From assembly GCA_934183155.1 (NCBI GenBank), contig CAKPSB010000003.1, positions 1 through 64,000 of the forward strand: a DNA stretch of 64,000 bases, given 5' to 3'. Position 1 is the first letter of the stretch. Every line of letters begins with the position of its first letter. The stretch comes from an uncultured Bacilli bacterium (GTDB lineage: Bacteria > Bacillota_I > Bacilli_A > RF39 > UBA660). The notes under the pieces were generated by a model. That model saw only the letters and a list, made by a program, of their open reading frames with translations, ran no database searches and was not told the origin of the DNA. The position numbers were made by a program, and so were the translations under genes. Of the stretch, positions 43,813-51,830 are shown one piece after another.

Positions 43813-46572
43813 CTAACTCCTAATAAATTTCCATTTTTGAGCATTACTCCTATTACAAGTATAACCCCAAACATTTGCGCCACTACTATTTCCAGATGCA
43901 TCAACACATAAACCATCAATATTTTTAAACTCATAATAATCATTTTCAACATTACTTATATAGTAATGCCCACCATGATAATAATGAAAATTCCAAGTTA
44001 CAATGTTAGTTTTAGAAGTGCTAGAATTACCAGCAACCCACAAATACTGACTACCATCTACTTGTGATTGAAAATTATAAATAATATTACTATTTTCTAT
44101 TCTATTAGCCATAACTTTCCACTTTTGAGCACTTGAACTATTACCAGTATACATTTGAACATTAGTTCCGTTTGCAGCAGCTGCTCCATAAACATCAATT
44201 TTTAAATTATTATTTAAAGCTGACGCTATACTATAAGTATTAGTTGTCGTTGTAAATTTCTTACTACTATCATATAAAGTTCCACTTATAACTATAATAT
44301 TATTATATAAAGTATTTTGACTATTTGTATTAGCACTTATATTTATAGAACTACCGCTTATACTAGTCTGACCTCCTTCAATAGTTATACCACCACTTCT
44401 AATTTTTTCTGAGCTATAACCATTTTTTAAAGTAACATTATCATCAATATTAAGTATACCATTAGTATATATAAGTGACCCTGTTGCTTGAACACTATTA
44501 CCATCCAAAACAATATTTTTTAAAGTAAGTGTCCCATTTTCAAAATCAACCATACTTTCATTAACAAAACTAGAACTTCTTATTAAAGAATAAGTTCCAT
44601 TATAACTAGTTAAAGTTATTTTTTTATTATCTGTTAAAATAAGCTTTTCAGTTATTCCAATATCACTCATCAAATGAATTGTCGCTCCATTTTTAGCACT
44701 ATCATACGCTTTTTTAATTGAATAGAAAGGATGAGACATAGTACCATCACCATCTAAATCACTTCCAGCAGAAGAAACATAATAATCACTCATAGCAATT
44801 TGACTTTCATCCTGTTTTATATGTCTTCCTTCAGAAACTTCTTTAAAATTAGAAGTACTATCAACTAAACTAAATGAATTACTATTACCAGCCACATATG
44901 TGTTATTTTGATAATATTTTCTGCCATCAGCATAATAATGCCATACACCTATTTCTTCTAAATTATATTCTTGTCCTAAATCAACCGTAACACATTGATT
45001 AACATAATTATCAGAAATTCCATCAACATACTTATCTTCATCATCAATTATTCCATCAACAACAGTACTAAACGTTCCAGTACCATGAACCGAACTAGTA
45101 GCAAAATCACCAGTCACATTCTTACCTTTAGCAACGTTTACGCCATCACTAATAGCTTGAATTTCAATCCAATGATTATTACCATTCACTGAATTTCCAC
45201 CAATACAATTTTTTACATATCTAACATTTTTTATTTTAGCACTATCACTTGTTGGGTTACTACCTAAATAAGAAATTTTTGCCATACCATCTTGACTATT
45301 AACACTACCCTGCATATCCGTATTTATAAAATATTTATTTGAAAAATGAATAGTTTGATTTGTATGTACACCACTAATATTTATAGCATTAACCCCAGCA
45401 TAGCCAGAAATATATGAAGATCCGCCGCCACCACCAGCATGCCATTTGGCACCAGAGCCTCCATAATATCCACTACCGCCGCCGCCACCAACGTGGCCAT
45501 CGGAATAAGCTGCGCCATTTCCGCCTTTACCAAAACTTCCAGCCGTTCCACCTGTACTATTAGCCTTACCACCTTTAGTTTGATAAGCCTTTAAACCAGC
45601 ATAAGTATTTGCTACCACATTAGCATAAACCTTTCCATTATTACCAATTAAAGTACCAGCTTCACCACCATGAGCTCCATTAGAATTATTAGACACGCCA
45701 CCACCACCAGCAGCAACCATAATTCTACTTTTTAAAGAAGTAGCATCATTCCAAGCACCTCCAGTTAATCTAACATCAGTAGCTCCACCACCACCACTTT
45801 TCGAAGAACTCCAACCAGTTCCACCACCATTAAAAAGATTTTCTCTAGTACCTGAAGCTCCTACATAAACATATAAATTTTGTCCTCTGTCTAAATAAAC
45901 TTCTCCTTTAGTATAAGAGCCTAATCCTCCAGAATTGTCACTAGATCCACCTTGTGCACCCCAAAGCTCAATCTTATAATAACCTGGCATCTTCGTATAA
46001 TATGTCTGAACATCACCTGTATACGTATACTCTTTAGTCTCTAAACTATTATCATATTTTGTATCAATAGCTATTGTTGCAAAAGTTCCATTTTTAAATT
46101 TAGCAAACAAACGGCCTTTATTTTTAATTATTTGAGCATCGACTTTACTAATAAAATCTCTTAAATCTTGTTTTAAAACAGCATCTTCTGTTGTTTTAAC
46201 ATAATCTTGAATAACACTTAAATCTGATGAAGTGTAAATTAAAGTTTCTACCCCTGTTTGACTCATAATATTATCACAAAATCCAGTACTTTTAAGACCA
46301 ATACTATCATTACAAGAACCATTATTATAAACCATTAAATAAGGATTTCCTTTTATATAATTACCAAAAGGTTTATCCTGATTTTTTCTAAAATATTCAC
46401 CTATTGATCCCAAATCATAAACGCCCTCTACACTATTATAAGCATAACTGTTATTATAATTTATAACCAAATTTCTAAATTGAATAAATAAAAACATTAG
46501 AATAGTTAAAACAAACGTTGAAACTACTAATGACTCTGCTAATAAAAAACCCCGATTATTTACTCTTTTCAT
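43813..46572 (-). CDS. Large prepilin-headed multidomain surface adhesin, 919 aa
   Basis: The start RVNNRGFLLAESLVVSTF is a prepilin signal (Gly-Phe cleavage site, Glu at +5, hydrophobic helix), on a protein far larger than any normal pilin. After a pilin-like region (to about 175) comes a glycine-rich domain (about 180-420; IELWGAQGGSSDNSGG, GGGGATDVRLTGG). A discoidin/F5-8C-like region follows (about 455-560, VVDGIIDDEDKYV and CVTVDLGQEYNLEEIGVW), then a parallel beta-helix-like segment (600-770; YYVSSAGSDLDGDG) and a C-terminal ricin-B-type lectin (775-919) with QKWK repeats. I infer a pilus-tip adhesin that binds glycans. Confidence 0.85.
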   Translation of the reverse strand: MKRVNNRGFLLAESLVVSTFVLTILMFLFIQFRNLVINYNNSYAYNSVEGVYDLGSIGEYFRKNQDKPFGNYIKGNPYLMVYNNGSCNDSIGLKSTGFCDNIMSQTGVETLIYTSSDLSVIQDYVKTTEDAVLKQDLRDFISKVDAQIIKNKGRLFAKFKNGTFATIAIDTKYDNSLETKEYTYTGDVQTYYTKMPGYYKIELWGAQGGSSDNSGGLGSYTKGEVYLDRGQNLYVYVGASGTRENLFNGGGTGWSSSKSGGGGATDVRLTGGAWNDATSLKSRIMVAAGGGGVSNNSNGAHGGEAGTLIGNNGKVYANVVANTYAGLKAYQTKGGKANSTGGTAGSFGKGGNGAAYSDGHVGGGGGSGYYGGSGAKWHAGGGGGSSYISGYAGVNAINISGVHTNQTIHFSNKYFINTDMQGSVNSQDGMAKISYLGSNPTSDSAKIKNVRYVKNCIGGNSVNGNNHWIEIQAISDGVNVAKGKNVTGDFATSSVHGTGTFSTVVDGIIDDEDKYVDGISDNYVNQCVTVDLGQEYNLEEIGVWHYYADGRKYYQNNTYVAGNSNSFSLVDSTSNFKEVSEGRHIKQDESQIAMSDYYVSSAGSDLDGDGTMSHPFYSIKKAYDSAKNGATIHLMSDIGITEKLILTDNKKITLTSYNGTYSLIRSSSFVNESMVDFENGTLTLKNIVLDGNSVQATGSLIYTNGILNIDDNVTLKNGYSSEKIRSGGITIEGGQTSISGSSINISANTNSQNTLYNNIIVISGTLYDSSKKFTTTTNTYSIASALNNNLKIDVYGAAAANGTNVQMYTGNSSSAQKWKVMANRIENSNIIYNFQSQVDGSQYLWVAGNSSTSKTNIVTWNFHYYHGGHYYISNVENDYYEFKNIDGLCVDASGNSSGANVWGYTCNRSNAQKWKFIRS

Positions 46573-46591
46573 ATTTTTTCTCCTTTGAAGA

Positions 46592-46620
46592 TTGTTTTTA
46601 TTCTAGAACTATTATATAAT
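46592..46620 (+). promoter_or_regulatory. Sigma-A promoter of the pilus ATPase gene
   Basis: -35 TTGTTT (46592-46597), 17-bp spacer, -10 TATAAT (46615-46620), 49 bases before the ATG; AAAGGAG is the ribosome site. Confidence 0.7.
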
Positions 46621-46669
46621 ATATTTAGGATAAAAGCTAGTCCCAAAAAGAATAAAGGAGCCTGATAAA

Positions 46670-48007
46670 ATGATAAGAAATTTTGATTTTGCAAAAATGC
46701 CAATAGTTGATGTAATAAATGAAATATTAACCGATTCATCTAAACGAGGAGCTAGTGATATTCACTTTGATCCATACGAAGAATATCTACTTATTAGAAT
46801 TAGAATTGATGGTATTTTAATGGATTATGCTAAAGTACCAAATGAATATAGAGATTACCTTGTTACACGAATTAAAACCATTTCTAGAATGAATATTACC
46901 GAATCTAGACTACCACAAGATGGAGCCATCAAAGGAAACATTAATGGAATTGACCTAGACTTGCGTGTATCTGCTCTACCTGTTAGTACTGGAGAAAAAA
47001 TAGTAATTCGTATTTTAGACTACAGCCGTAGTATGGCTGGTTTAGAGGAATTAGGGTTTAATGACGAAAATTATAAAAAAATACTTGAAATGATAAGTGT
47101 TCCAAATGGAATCATTTTAGTAACCGGAGCAACTGGTAGTGGTAAAAGTACAACCGTTTACTCAATGCTTCAATATTTAAATACTTCAGCAACAAACATA
47201 ATCACTGTTGAAGACCCAATTGAAATGGACATAAGAGGAATTAATCAAGTTCAAACGAACTCTAAAATTGGCTTAACATTTGCCACTGCTTTAAGATCTA
47301 TTTTAAGACAAGATCCAAATATCATCATGATTGGTGAAATACGTGATACTGAAACTGCCAAAATTGCTATTCGTGCTTCTATAACAGGCCACTTAGTTTT
47401 ATCAACATTACACACCAACACCGCTTTAAACACTATCGAAAGACTTATTGATATGGACGTTCAAAAATACCTATTAGCATCTGCTTTAGAAGGTGTTGTA
47501 TCTCAAAAATTAGCTCGTCAATTATGCACGCACTGTCGCACACTAAGAAAAACAAGCAATTATGAAAAAATGATTTTCAAAACAGTTTTAGGTAAAGATG
47601 TTGAAGAAATATATGATGTTGAAGGCTGTGAACATTGTCACGATGGCTATAAAGGAAGAATTGCCATCCATGAAGTATTAAGAATTGATCAAAACATTCG
47701 TGACGCTTTAAGTAACAACGAAAGTAAAGAAAAAATTCGTGAACTTGTCTATGGTAGTGGTAATGTTATTACAATGCTTCAAGATGGTTTACAAAAAGTC
47801 ATAGAAGGAAAAACTACATTTGAAGAAATATTAAAATTAATTGACCTTGAAGACGATGATAAAATTAGCAGTAATAGTTCGTTAAAAAATTCTATAATGG
47901 AAGCAAAAGAAGTTATGACCGCAAAAGAAAAGAAAAATAATGAATCATTAGGCATCAAAGAAGAGAATAAAGAAATCTACTCAGCAGAAGACATTGAAAC
48001 ACTTTAG
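46670..48007 (+). CDS. Type II/IV secretion and pilus assembly ATPase (GspE/PilB/ComGA family)
   Basis: 445 residues. The catalytic core is complete: SDIHFDPYEEYLLIRIRIDG, Walker A GATGSGKSTTVYS near 160, Asp box VEDPIEMDI, Walker B IIMIGEIRD, His box LVLSTLHTNTA. Two CxxC pairs (CTHC, CEHC) form the zinc-binding loop near 285-325. It lacks the long N-terminal MshEN domain of PilB, so it is closer to ComGA in size, with a 70-residue acidic C-terminal tail. It powers pseudopilus assembly. It is divergent from the two prepilin-type genes; no PilC or prepilin peptidase gene is in the window. Confidence 0.92.
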   Translation: MIRNFDFAKMPIVDVINEILTDSSKRGASDIHFDPYEEYLLIRIRIDGILMDYAKVPNEYRDYLVTRIKTISRMNITESRLPQDGAIKGNINGIDLDLRVSALPVSTGEKIVIRILDYSRSMAGLEELGFNDENYKKILEMISVPNGIILVTGATGSGKSTTVYSMLQYLNTSATNIITVEDPIEMDIRGINQVQTNSKIGLTFATALRSILRQDPNIIMIGEIRDTETAKIAIRASITGHLVLSTLHTNTALNTIERLIDMDVQKYLLASALEGVVSQKLARQLCTHCRTLRKTSNYEKMIFKTVLGKDVEEIYDVEGCEHCHDGYKGRIAIHEVLRIDQNIRDALSNNESKEKIRELVYGSGNVITMLQDGLQKVIEGKTTFEEILKLIDLEDDDKISSNSSLKNSIMEAKEVMTAKEKKNNESLGIKEENKEIYSAEDIETL

Positions 48008-48029
48008 AACTTTTATAAGTTCTTTTTTT
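48006..48029 (+). terminator. Terminator of the pilus ATPase gene
   Basis: AGAACTT (48006-48012) pairs with AAGTTCT (48017-48023), 4-base loop, six T follow. It overlaps the TAG stop. Confidence 0.85.
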
Positions 48030-48031
48030 AT

Positions 48032-48059
48032 AAAAAAAATCAGAAAATAAATTTCTGAT
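48032..48059 (-). terminator. Terminator of the FxLYD-like membrane protein gene
   Basis: Minus strand ATCAGAAA (48052-48059) pairs with TTTCTGAT (48039-48046), followed by a T run (48032-48038). Confidence 0.8.
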
Positions 48060-48060
48060 C

Positions 48061-48525
48061 TTATTCATATTTAGCAATAGCTTTAGCAACAACGCCTTTT
48101 AATTCGCCTTTAGTAACTGCTGTAATTGTTCTTGTTTCACCAGCTTTTAAAGTATCACCAATATTACCTCTTAATGTAATAATAGTATTACCATCTTTAT
48201 CTTTTAAATCAATATTTACATCATTAATACTACTATCAGTATTTGCTGTATTTGTTACATCAGCTGTAAAAGTACTATAACCGTCCTTTGTAATTAAAGA
48301 AATATTAGTAAATTTTAAATTCTCATATACTTCCTCTTTTACAACACCCGCTTTAGTATTTGCTACCATTTCTTTTTTAGTATTCAAAACTAATTTTTCT
48401 TTTTTAAAGTTATTTGATAAAGTAATACCAACAGTTAAAGCAATAATAGCGGCTAAAGCAACAATTAAATAATTTTTGTTTTTTTCTACAAATTCAACTA
48501 CTTGTTTTTTTGAAATATTCTTCAT
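48061..48525 (-). CDS. Membrane-anchored FxLYD-like domain protein
   Basis: 154 residues. One membrane helix (about 18-38) places a C-terminal beta-rich domain outside. The segment from YENLKFTNISLITKDG through VTNTANTDSSINDVNIDL and LKAGETRTITA is the pattern of FxLYD-type immunoglobulin-like domains seen in Firmicutes surface proteins. Function unknown; often a companion of envelope proteins. It has a strong GGGGAG ribosome site and its own terminator. Confidence 0.75.
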   Translation of the reverse strand: MKNISKKQVVEFVEKNKNYLIVALAAIIALTVGITLSNNFKKEKLVLNTKKEMVANTKAGVVKEEVYENLKFTNISLITKDGYSTFTADVTNTANTDSSINDVNIDLKDKDGNTIITLRGNIGDTLKAGETRTITAVTKGELKGVVAKAIAKYE

Positions 48526-48579
48526 ATTCTCCCCTACCTTCTACAATAATTATAAGGGATATCTTTTATAATTTCAATA

Positions 48580-49017
48580 CTATAAATAAATTTTTAATTT
48601 ATTTATATAAGTTTCACCAAATTTTAATAAAGCTTTAGCCATATTTATAACCTTACTATCAACTTTGTTTTCAAACTTTCCAATATTTTTTGACAATTCT
48701 AAATTACCCATAGTTAATCCCTTTATTAACATATCAGCAACACTAGCATCACTATTATCTTCTAATAATTCTTTATTAATACTTATTTTAGACATAGCTT
48801 TAGCCATAATATTCACACCTTTAGCATCTAATTTGTGTTTTTTTAATAATTTCTCTGCTTCTAAAGAATATTTTTCATAATTTTTTTTAATTTCAAATAA
48901 AATATTTATTATCTTATTATCTTTGTTTTTTAAAGCTTTCAATAAGTTTTCACTGCTTTGCACACCCATATTACAAGTCTGATAAATATAATTTAATAAC
49001 TCTTCATTTTCATTCAT
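48580..49017 (-). CDS. Helical hypothetical protein, 145 aa
   Basis: Fully helical protein without signal peptide or membrane helix, looking like a four-helix bundle (helix pairs 1-45, 45-75, 95-115 and 120-145). No metal-ligand pattern of ferritins is clear. I do not recognise the family. GGGTG lies 6 bases before the ATG at 49017, the best of three close starts. It is a single gene between yebC and the FxLYD-like gene. Confidence 0.7.
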   Translation of the reverse strand: MNENEELLNYIYQTCNMGVQSSENLLKALKNKDNKIINILFEIKKNYEKYSLEAEKLLKKHKLDAKGVNIMAKAMSKISINKELLEDNSDASVADMLIKGLTMGNLELSKNIGKFENKVDSKVINMAKALLKFGETYINKLKIYL

Positions 49018-49080
49018 TTTCATCACCCATTTTTATTATGAATAAATTTAAAAAAATTATAACTAAATTTATATTATTAT

Positions 49081-49103
49081 AAAAAAAAGAGCCTTATAGC
49101 TCT
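49081..49103 (-). terminator. Terminator of the rnc-yebC unit
   Basis: Minus strand AGAGC (49099-49103) pairs with GCTCT (49088-49092) and is followed by seven T. It overlaps the end of yebC. Confidence 0.75.
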
Positions 49104-49810
49104 ACATTATGATATACATGTTGAACATCTTCAACTTCATCTAATAAACTTAACATTCTCTCAAAAGTTTCTTTGTCTTCGCCAGTTAAAGTAACTTTTT
49201 CTTTTGGAAACATACTTATTTCGTCTAAATCAAATGAAACATCAGGTAATTTAGCCATAATAGCTTCTTTAATATTATTTAAATCATTAGGCTCCCCATA
49301 AACAACAACCTCATCATTATCCGTTTCAATATCAACAACATCGACTGATGCTTCTAATAAGGCATCTAAAGCCTCTTCCTCTGAAAGTCCTTTAAAACTT
49401 ACAAGACATAAATGATCATACATATAACTAACACTACCTTGGTTACCCATTTTTACATGACATTTATTAATTACCGCTCTTACACTAGAAACACTCCTGT
49501 TAACATTATCTGTTAAACAACTAACAATAGCTGTTGATCCAGCCGGACCAAAAATTTCATAATTAGCTGAAGTATAAGTTTCATCAGCCCCACTATTTAC
49601 CTTATCAATTGCTCTATTAATAATATCATTAGGAACTTGTTCCTTCTTAGCCTTTTCAACTAATCTTTTTAAAGTAGGATTACCTTCCAACTCTACACCA
49701 CCATTACGAGCAGCTTGATATATTTCTCTAGCATACATTGAATATAATTTTGCTTTAGCCGCTCCTGTTTTTTGAATACTTGCTTTTCTTACTTCATATG
49801 CTCTTCCCAT
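49094..49810 (-). CDS. yebC: YebC/PmpR family regulator or translation factor
   Basis: 238 residues with the whole YebC pattern: GRAYEVRKASIQKTGAAKAK, then GNPTLKRLVEKAKKEQVPND, IINRAIDK, and YEIFGPAGSTAIVSCLTDN. Long called a transcription regulator, the family is now known to help ribosomes at difficult sequences (proline stretches) in some bacteria. The first three residues MGR follow the usual start, with GAAGGGAAG upstream. It overlaps the rnc end by 22 bases and shares its terminator. Confidence 0.93.
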   Translation of the reverse strand: MGRAYEVRKASIQKTGAAKAKLYSMYAREIYQAARNGGVELEGNPTLKRLVEKAKKEQVPNDIINRAIDKVNSGADETYTSANYEIFGPAGSTAIVSCLTDNVNRSVSSVRAVINKCHVKMGNQGSVSYMYDHLCLVSFKGLSEEEALDALLEASVDVVDIETDNDEVVVYGEPNDLNNIKEAIMAKLPDVSFDLDEISMFPKEKVTLTGEDKETFERMLSLLDEVEDVQHVYHNVEL

Positions 49811-50478
49811 GTTAAACTTCCCTTCTGCGCTTTCTTTAAAGCATTTTTAGCCGCTTCTTGTTCAGCAGACTTTTTACTATGTGAAACACCAGAACCATAC
49901 ACAATACCATCAATCATTACGTTAACCGTAAATTTAGGATTATGTGAAGGACCTGTCTCACTAATCAAAATATATTCCAAACTCTTTTTATCAGTTTGAA
50001 CACATTCTTGCAATAAAGATTTATAATCATCAAAGAAATCAACCTCATGATTTTCAATCAAAGGAATAATAAAATTATTAAAAAACTCTTTTACCTTATC
50101 TATACCTTGATCTAAATACAACGCTCCTAAAAAAGATTCAAATATATCTGAAACAATAGCCTTATTATATTTTCCTCCATTTTCAGCTTCACCTTTACCA
50201 AGCTTTAAATAATTATTTAATCCAAGTTTTTTTGAATATTCATAATTAGCTGTTTCACATACATAATGTGCTCTTATTTTAGTCATCTCACCTTCATCAT
50301 ACTTATTTATCTTATACAAATAATCACTCATTAAAAGTTCTAAAACTGCATCACCCAAAAATTCTAAACGTTCATAACTTTTAACATTATGCTCATTAGA
50401 ATATGAAGTATGTGAAAATGCTGTATCATATAAACTTATATCATTAGGTTGAATTTTTAATTTTTTAAATAAATCCAC
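49789..50478 (-). CDS. rnc: Ribonuclease III
   Basis: About 229 residues. The catalytic signature SYERLEFLGDAVLELLMSDY and second helix EGEMTKIRAHYVCE are followed by KAIVSDIFESFLGALYLDQG and a C-terminal dsRNA-binding domain (KSAEQEAAKNALKKAQ). It processes rRNA and double-stranded RNA. The GTG at 50478 is the better start, because an extended -10 (TGGTATAAT, 50495-50500) lies so close that an ATG at 50493 would be outside the transcript; AAGGTG precedes the GTG by 6 bases. Confidence 0.94.
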   Translation of the reverse strand: MDLFKKLKIQPNDISLYDTAFSHTSYSNEHNVKSYERLEFLGDAVLELLMSDYLYKINKYDEGEMTKIRAHYVCETANYEYSKKLGLNNYLKLGKGEAENGGKYNKAIVSDIFESFLGALYLDQGIDKVKEFFNNFIIPLIENHEVDFFDDYKSLLQECVQTDKKSLEYILISETGPSHNPKFTVNVMIDGIVYGSGVSHSKKSAEQEAAKNALKKAQKGSLTWEEHMK

Positions 50479-50494
50479 TGCAATCACCTTCATA

Positions 50495-50500
50495 ATTATA
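50495..50500 (-). promoter_or_regulatory. Extended -10 promoter of rnc-yebC
   Basis: Minus strand TATAAT preceded by TGG (extended -10). It sits 2 bases upstream of an in-frame ATG (50493) and so decides in favour of the downstream GTG start of rnc. The -35 region is weak. Confidence 0.6.
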
Positions 50501-50529
50501 CCATTTATTCAATCACTTTTAAAGTGCAA

Positions 50530-50559
50530 AATTAAAGAGAGCCTTAACCCTCTTTAATT
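50530..50559 (-). terminator. Terminator of the surface-protein pair
   Basis: Minus strand AATTAAAGAG (50550-50559) pairs with CTCTTTAATT (50530-50539) over 10 bp, 10-base loop, short T run. Confidence 0.75.
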
Positions 50560-51813
50560 CTATTTTTTAGCATTTAGTTTTTTGTCTCTATAAACTATAA
50601 TACCAACACCACCAGCAATAATTACTAAGCCTACACCTAAAATAATTAATGGAACACTAGCAGCAGTATTTGGAACATCAATATTAGTTCCACAATCCCA
50701 TGCACCATAAAGTGTTAAATTATTATTTAAAGCAGTACCGTCAGTCCATTTACCAGTTAAATCATCTTTAGTAAACCAACCTTTAAATTTGCAATTTTCT
50801 TGTCTAGTAGTTAATTCATTTTCTTGATCATATTTAGTACCTTTGTCAAAACAATTAGTACCAGGAGTTGGATCAGTCAAATTTGGATCAGGTTTAACAT
50901 TACCAACAATAACATAATTAACACAAACTCTTGGCTTATCAACTTTTGCAGTTAACTCAAATGATTTAGATAAATTATCATTGTCAGTATATAAAACTGC
51001 TAATCTTTGATAAGAAGAATCACTAGGTTGATAAATATACGCTTTAGTGTTTACACCATTTGCTGAAACAATAACTTTAATAGTAGTAGTTTGACCTAAA
51101 GCATTAGCTGGAATTTTAACTTGGAATTTTTCTCCAGCATTAAATGTAGTTTTAGATTGACCTTGAGTATTAGTAATTACTGTACCAGTAGGAGCTCCGC
51201 TGACTGCAACATTATAAACTGTTGTACCAGTTAAAGTTGGAGCAATTTCATTTGAAACAAAGTAATTGCCATCATTAGATAAAATCATATTACTATTACT
51301 TACATTAACTGATAAAGTTGATGCAGCATTAGCTTTAGCTGTTTTAGCTCCAGCTACTAAAGCCTTAATGTTATCTCTAATGCCATAAGGATCAGCAGAA
51401 TTAGTAGTAAAATCAGCACTTAAAGCACCAGATTGACCAGTATCAGCTAAATACCACCATAAAGCACCTTGTGTAATAAATCTATCCAAATCATTATTAC
51501 CTTTGATTGATTTATAAGGATAACCATTTTCTAAGATATATCTAATACCATTATCTGCTTCTTTAACTAAATTAACATTGGTTGTTTTTTCAGGCCATTT
51601 TTTTTCTACATCCATACAATAAGCAACTTTGCCATCGTTAGTTCTAAATTTAGCCCATTTATAATTTTCTCCAATATAAGATACCATTACTCCTTCTCTA
51701 CTAATAGTAGGATTTTTAGGAGCAGCACTTACTGTAGATACACTCGTAACAGTTAAAACTGCTACAAGTAAAAATGTACAAATTATACCATAAAGTTTTT
51801 TCATAGTTTTCAT
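50560..51813 (-). CDS. Surface protein with thioester domain and sortase-like anchor
   Basis: 417 residues. A signal peptide (1-30, ending VSAAP) precedes a thioester domain: Cys66 in YCMDVE and Gln115 in ITQGALWW give the conserved Cys and Gln that form an internal isopeptide-like thioester used for covalent host attachment in this family. A beta domain follows, then an InlB-type repeat (CKFKGWFTKDD, LTLYGAWDC). The C-terminus has a sorting-type end: VPNTA, a hydrophobic helix and a basic tail, a variant of LPxTG. I infer a wall-anchored adhesin. GGAGG lies 7 bases before the ATG. Confidence 0.88.
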   Translation of the reverse strand: MKTMKKLYGIICTFLLVAVLTVTSVSTVSAAPKNPTISREGVMVSYIGENYKWAKFRTNDGKVAYCMDVEKKWPEKTTNVNLVKEADNGIRYILENGYPYKSIKGNNDLDRFITQGALWWYLADTGQSGALSADFTTNSADPYGIRDNIKALVAGAKTAKANAASTLSVNVSNSNMILSNDGNYFVSNEIAPTLTGTTVYNVAVSGAPTGTVITNTQGQSKTTFNAGEKFQVKIPANALGQTTTIKVIVSANGVNTKAYIYQPSDSSYQRLAVLYTDNDNLSKSFELTAKVDKPRVCVNYVIVGNVKPDPNLTDPTPGTNCFDKGTKYDQENELTTRQENCKFKGWFTKDDLTGKWTDGTALNNNLTLYGAWDCGTNIDVPNTAASVPLIILGVGLVIIAGGVGIIVYRDKKLNAKK

Positions 51814-51830
51814 AATTATTCCTCCTTACT

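Noticed and set aside
45381..45572. 63-aa minus-strand frame within the glycine-rich adhesin
   Set aside because: Out-of-frame shadow of the Gly-rich coding region.
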